From NCBI RefSeq assembly GCF_026965535.1, contig NZ_CP114039.1:620001-684000 (forward strand): 64,000 nt of DNA, given 5' to 3'. Shown here piece after piece: positions 61,348 to 64,000 of this stretch (position 1 is its first letter; each line of letters begins with the position of its first letter). The notes beneath the pieces are model-generated. The model saw only the letters and a program-made list of their open reading frames with translations, ran no database searches and was not told where the DNA came from. The stretch comes from Corallococcus sp. NCRR (GTDB lineage Bacteria; Myxococcota; Myxococcia; Myxococcales; Myxococcaceae). The translations under genes were made by a program, and so were the position numbers.

Positions 61348-62868
61348 ATGGCCCTTCCCGCCCGTCCCTCCCCGACCCCCGTCCTCGCCGCCATCGATGT
61401 GGGCACCAACGCCGTGCGCCTGGAGCTGGCCCGCCCGGACGCCGAGGGCTCGCTCGAGACCCTGCACCAGGAGCGAGACCCCATCCGCCCCGGCGAGGGC
61501 GTCTTCAACACCGGCGTGATGTCGCCGGAGACGGCCGACCGCCTCCTGTCCACGCTGCGCCGCTACGCCGCGCTCTGCCGCCGTCACAAGGCCCAGGTGC
61601 GCGCCGTCGCCACCAGCGCGCTGCGCGAGGCCCGCAACCAGCAGGACATCGTGCGGCGCGTGCATGAAGAGGCCGGCCTGGAGCTGGAGGTCGTCAGCGG
61701 CAAGGAGGAGGCCCGCCTCATCTGCCTGGGCGTGCTGCACCGCAAGCCCGCCAACTCCCGCTCGCTCCTCGTGGACATTGGCGGTGGCAGCACGGAGGTG
61801 GCCATCGCCACCGGCGAGAAGCCCGACGAGCTCTGGAGCCTCTCCCTGGGCTCCGTGCGGCTCACGGAGGTGTTCGACACCGCGCGCGCCGTGACGCCCA
61901 AGCAGCTGCGGCTGATGCGCAGCTTCGTGGAGGAGACCCTCCACAAGACGCTCCCGGAGAAGCTCCCCGCCCTGCCCCGCGTGGCGCTGGGCTCGTCCGG
62001 CACCATTGGCGCCGTGGTCGGCTTCGCCGCCGCGGACAACGGAGGCAATGCCACCGTGCGACAGCTCACCCAGACCGTGGAGGCGCTGGCGAAGATGCCG
62101 CCGGAGCGCCGCCGCAAGCGCTTCGACCCGCGCCGCGCGGACATCATCGTCTCCGGCGCCGTCATCCTGGAGGGCGTCGCGCGTCACCTGGGCGTGGAGT
62201 CCGTCAGCATCGTCAACCGCGGCCTGCGCGACGGCCTGCTCGTGGACCTGCTCTACCGCCAGGACGAATCGCGCGAGGACCACAGCCTCGCGGACGCGGC
62301 GCTCGCCATGGGGCAGCGCTTCCGCTTCGACGAGAAGCACGCCCGCCAGGTGGCGCGCCTGTCCCTGGCCCTCTTCGACGGCCTGGCCTCGCTGCACCAA
62401 CTGCCCCTGTCCGTGCGCCCGCACCTGGAGGTCGCCGCGCTCCTGCACGACATCGGCACGGCGGTCAGCTACGAGCGCCACCACCGCCACACCTACTACC
62501 TCATCCACAACGCGGACCTCCCGGGCCTGGCGGACCGCGAGCGTGAAATCATCGCGCGCGTCGCCCGCTACCACCGGCGCTCGCCGCCGGAGCTGTCCCA
62601 CTCCGGCATGGCCGGGCTCACCCCGTCCGAAGCGCGGCGCGTGCGCAAGCTGGCCACGCTGCTGCGGGTGGCGAACTCGCTGGACCACAGCCACCACCAG
62701 CCCATCCGCGACTTCAAGGTGACGGACGGCCGCGAGGCGGTGACGCTGCACCTGCACGCCCGCCACCCCCTCGACCTGGAGCTGTGGAACGCCGAGCGCG
62801 AGGTCGCCGCCTTCCGCAAGGTGTTCGGCAAGCGGCTCACCTTCCAGGTCCACTCGGCCGGGCGTTAG
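61348..62868 (+). CDS. ppx: Exopolyphosphatase / guanosine pentaphosphate phosphatase family
   Basis: A 506-residue protein of the Ppx/GppA family, which removes terminal phosphate from polyphosphate or pppGpp. N-terminal actin-like fold: AAIDVGTNAVRLELA, VRAVATSALREARNQ, VSGKEEARLICLG, LLVDIGGGSTEVAI and ALGSSGTIGAVVGF. The C-terminal half is HD-type (VAALLHDIGTAVSYERHHRHTYYLI). The HD part with ADP-like helical domain is as in longer bacterial Ppx/GppA proteins, and both activities are possible; the ppx symbol is a default. No good ribosome site is visible before the ATG. Confidence 0.92.
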   Translation: MALPARPSPTPVLAAIDVGTNAVRLELARPDAEGSLETLHQERDPIRPGEGVFNTGVMSPETADRLLSTLRRYAALCRRHKAQVRAVATSALREARNQQDIVRRVHEEAGLELEVVSGKEEARLICLGVLHRKPANSRSLLVDIGGGSTEVAIATGEKPDELWSLSLGSVRLTEVFDTARAVTPKQLRLMRSFVEETLHKTLPEKLPALPRVALGSSGTIGAVVGFAAADNGGNATVRQLTQTVEALAKMPPERRRKRFDPRRADIIVSGAVILEGVARHLGVESVSIVNRGLRDGLLVDLLYRQDESREDHSLADAALAMGQRFRFDEKHARQVARLSLALFDGLASLHQLPLSVRPHLEVAALLHDIGTAVSYERHHRHTYYLIHNADLPGLADREREIIARVARYHRRSPPELSHSGMAGLTPSEARRVRKLATLLRVANSLDHSHHQPIRDFKVTDGREAVTLHLHARHPLDLELWNAEREVAAFRKVFGKRLTFQVHSAGR

Positions 62869-63030
62869 CGTCCGTCTCCCCGCCCGCTCTCCGGCGGAGG
62901 GAGCGCGGCGCCTGTCCTGCCCCGCTCCAGCGCCATGCCCAGAGTCCAGACGAACGGGTCCCGTGTGCCTTCGCGAAGGCGCCGTGGGCCTTCACGTCTT
63001 TCGAGGCCCTGGCGGGGCAAGGAGCGGAAC

Positions 63031-64000
63031 ATGAAGGCAGTCGTTTTCCATGGCATCGGGGACATCCGGCTGGACGACGTCGCGGAGCCGAAGCTGAAGG
63101 AGCCCACGGACGCCATCATCCGGCTGACCGCCAGCGCCATCTGCGGCACGGACCTGCACATGATTCGCGGCACCATGCCCGGCATGAAGCCCGGCACCAT
63201 CCTCGGCCACGAAGGCGTGGGCGTCATCGAGGAGTTGGGCAAGGACGTGCGCAACTTCAACGTGGGCGACCGCGTGGTCATCTGCTCCACCATCGGGTGC
63301 GGCAACTGCTCGTACTGCCGCGCGGGCTACTATGCCCAGTGCAACGACGCGAACCCCAACGGCCCCGACGCGGGCACGGCCTTCTTCGGCGGGCCGGCGA
63401 TGACGGGCCCCTTCGACGGCATGCAGGCGGAGAAGGCGCGCATCCCGCACGCGGCCATCACCATGGTGAAGGTGCCCGACGGCGTCACCGACGACCAGGC
63501 CATCCTCGTCTCGGACATCTTCCCCACGGGCTACTTCGGCGCGGAAATGGCGGAAATCAAACCCGGTGACACCGTGGCGGTGTTCGGCTGCGGCCCGGTG
63601 GGCCTGTTCGCCATCGTGAGCGCGAAGCTGCTGGGCGCGGGGCGCATCTTCGCCATCGACAGCCACGAGGACCGGCTGGCGCTCGCGAAGGCCCAGGGCG
63701 CGGAGGTCATCAACTTCGAGCAGGAGGATCCGGTGGAGACGCTCAAGCGCTTCACCGGCGGCATCGGCGTGGACCGCGCCATCGACGCGGTGGGCGTGGA
63801 CGCGCAGCACGCGCACCACGGCCCGGCGGCCAAGAAGGCCAAGGCGGAGAAGCCCGAGTTCAAGCGCGAGGTGGAGCAGGTCGCCCCCAAGCAGAATCCG
63901 GACGGCGACAACTGGGTGCCCGGCGACGCGCCGTCGCAGGCCGCGCAGTGGGCGGTGCAGGCGCTGGCCAAGGCGGGCACGCTGTCCATCATCGGCGTGT
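63031..64000 (+). CDS. Zinc-dependent alcohol/formaldehyde dehydrogenase family, 3' partial
   Basis: Medium-chain dehydrogenase cut by the right window edge; about 323 residues visible. AAGGAG lies six bases before the ATG. Catalytic zinc ligand Cys38 in AICGTDLHM, TILGHEGVGVI with the His-Glu pair, the structural zinc loop of four Cys in GCGNCSYCRAGYYAQC, and the NAD-binding FGCGPVGLFAIVSAKLLGA. An Ala/Lys-rich insert around 265-300 (HHGPAAKKAKAEKPEFKRE) is of the sort seen in formaldehyde-dehydrogenase-like ADHs that act without glutathione. Substrate not determined. The 160-base gap before it is GC-rich, with a weak hairpin. Confidence 0.9.
   Translation, partial: MKAVVFHGIGDIRLDDVAEPKLKEPTDAIIRLTASAICGTDLHMIRGTMPGMKPGTILGHEGVGVIEELGKDVRNFNVGDRVVICSTIGCGNCSYCRAGYYAQCNDANPNGPDAGTAFFGGPAMTGPFDGMQAEKARIPHAAITMVKVPDGVTDDQAILVSDIFPTGYFGAEMAEIKPGDTVAVFGCGPVGLFAIVSAKLLGAGRIFAIDSHEDRLALAKAQGAEVINFEQEDPVETLKRFTGGIGVDRAIDAVGVDAQHAHHGPAAKKAKAEKPEFKREVEQVAPKQNPDGDNWVPGDAPSQAAQWAVQALAKAGTLSIIGV

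Overview
The window reads as chromosome of a predatory, high-GC myxobacterium (Myxococcota; Corallococcus or Myxococcus type). This is inferred from the very high GC, the Ser/Thr kinases fused to TPR or membrane segments, many TPR/HEAT/RCC1-like repeat proteins, a GAF-HD-GYP protein, GTG/TTG starts and the mix of signalling and secreted hydrolases. No ribosomal RNA is present, so genus level is a guess.

Layout. (1) 1-13 kb: a serine hydrolase with a TPR tail cut by the window edge, then several proteins that look exported but lack a classical signal peptide. These are a six-module helical repeat protein, a Pro/Gln-led glycine-rich beta-repeat protein, a family 18 glycosidase, and a Pro/Ser/Thr-rich protein with 48-bp tandem repeats. 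They are followed by a stand-alone EF-Tu paralogue with altered GTP-switch residues, a small secreted protein and a VVTWG/RCC1-like repeat protein. A transposase scrap sits at 5.3 kb. (2) 13.2-15.6 kb: an MBOAT acyltransferase, a small membrane protein and an SGNH-like protein, probably a polysaccharide O-acylation operon. (3) 15.8-29.9 kb: a genomic island at a tRNA-Pro(CGG) gene, bounded by 75-bp direct repeats (74/75 identical) made of the tRNA 3' end plus its terminator. It carries a NYN-type nuclease, a mini-operon of phage-like small genes including two related zinc ribbons, an orphan 309-residue protein, an IS110 scrap, and eight nested or abutting insertion sequences (IS630, IS701 and IS5 types) including a perfect head-to-tail IS630 dimer. 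No integrase is visible. (4) 30-64 kb: ordinary backbone. It contains a receiver protein, rpe, GAF-HD-GYP, pyruvate kinase, SprT-like protease, NFACT protein, histone-H1-like protein, GH1 glucosidase, dusB, a site-2 protease + ECF sigma + anti-sigma cassette, bcp, ClC channel, a 1187-residue HEAT-like protein, a CgeB-like glycosyltransferase, a second peroxiredoxin, an SsnA-like amidohydrolase, a kinase/esterase/deacetylase operon, a hybrid histidine kinase, queF, a second kinase, ppx/gppA and a partial zinc alcohol dehydrogenase.

Most notable points. All eight insertion sequences appear to need a change of reading frame. The three IS701-type elements hide their conserved C-terminal tail in another frame, which can be seen because the alternate-frame tails of two diverged copies still match each other. 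The EF-Tu paralogue has Pro in place of the switch I Thr and Glu in place of the G3-box Gly, while the rest of the protein is intact. The site-2 protease, sigma factor and membrane anti-sigma factor form one compact cassette. Functions are assigned by reading motifs by eye; no database search was run.
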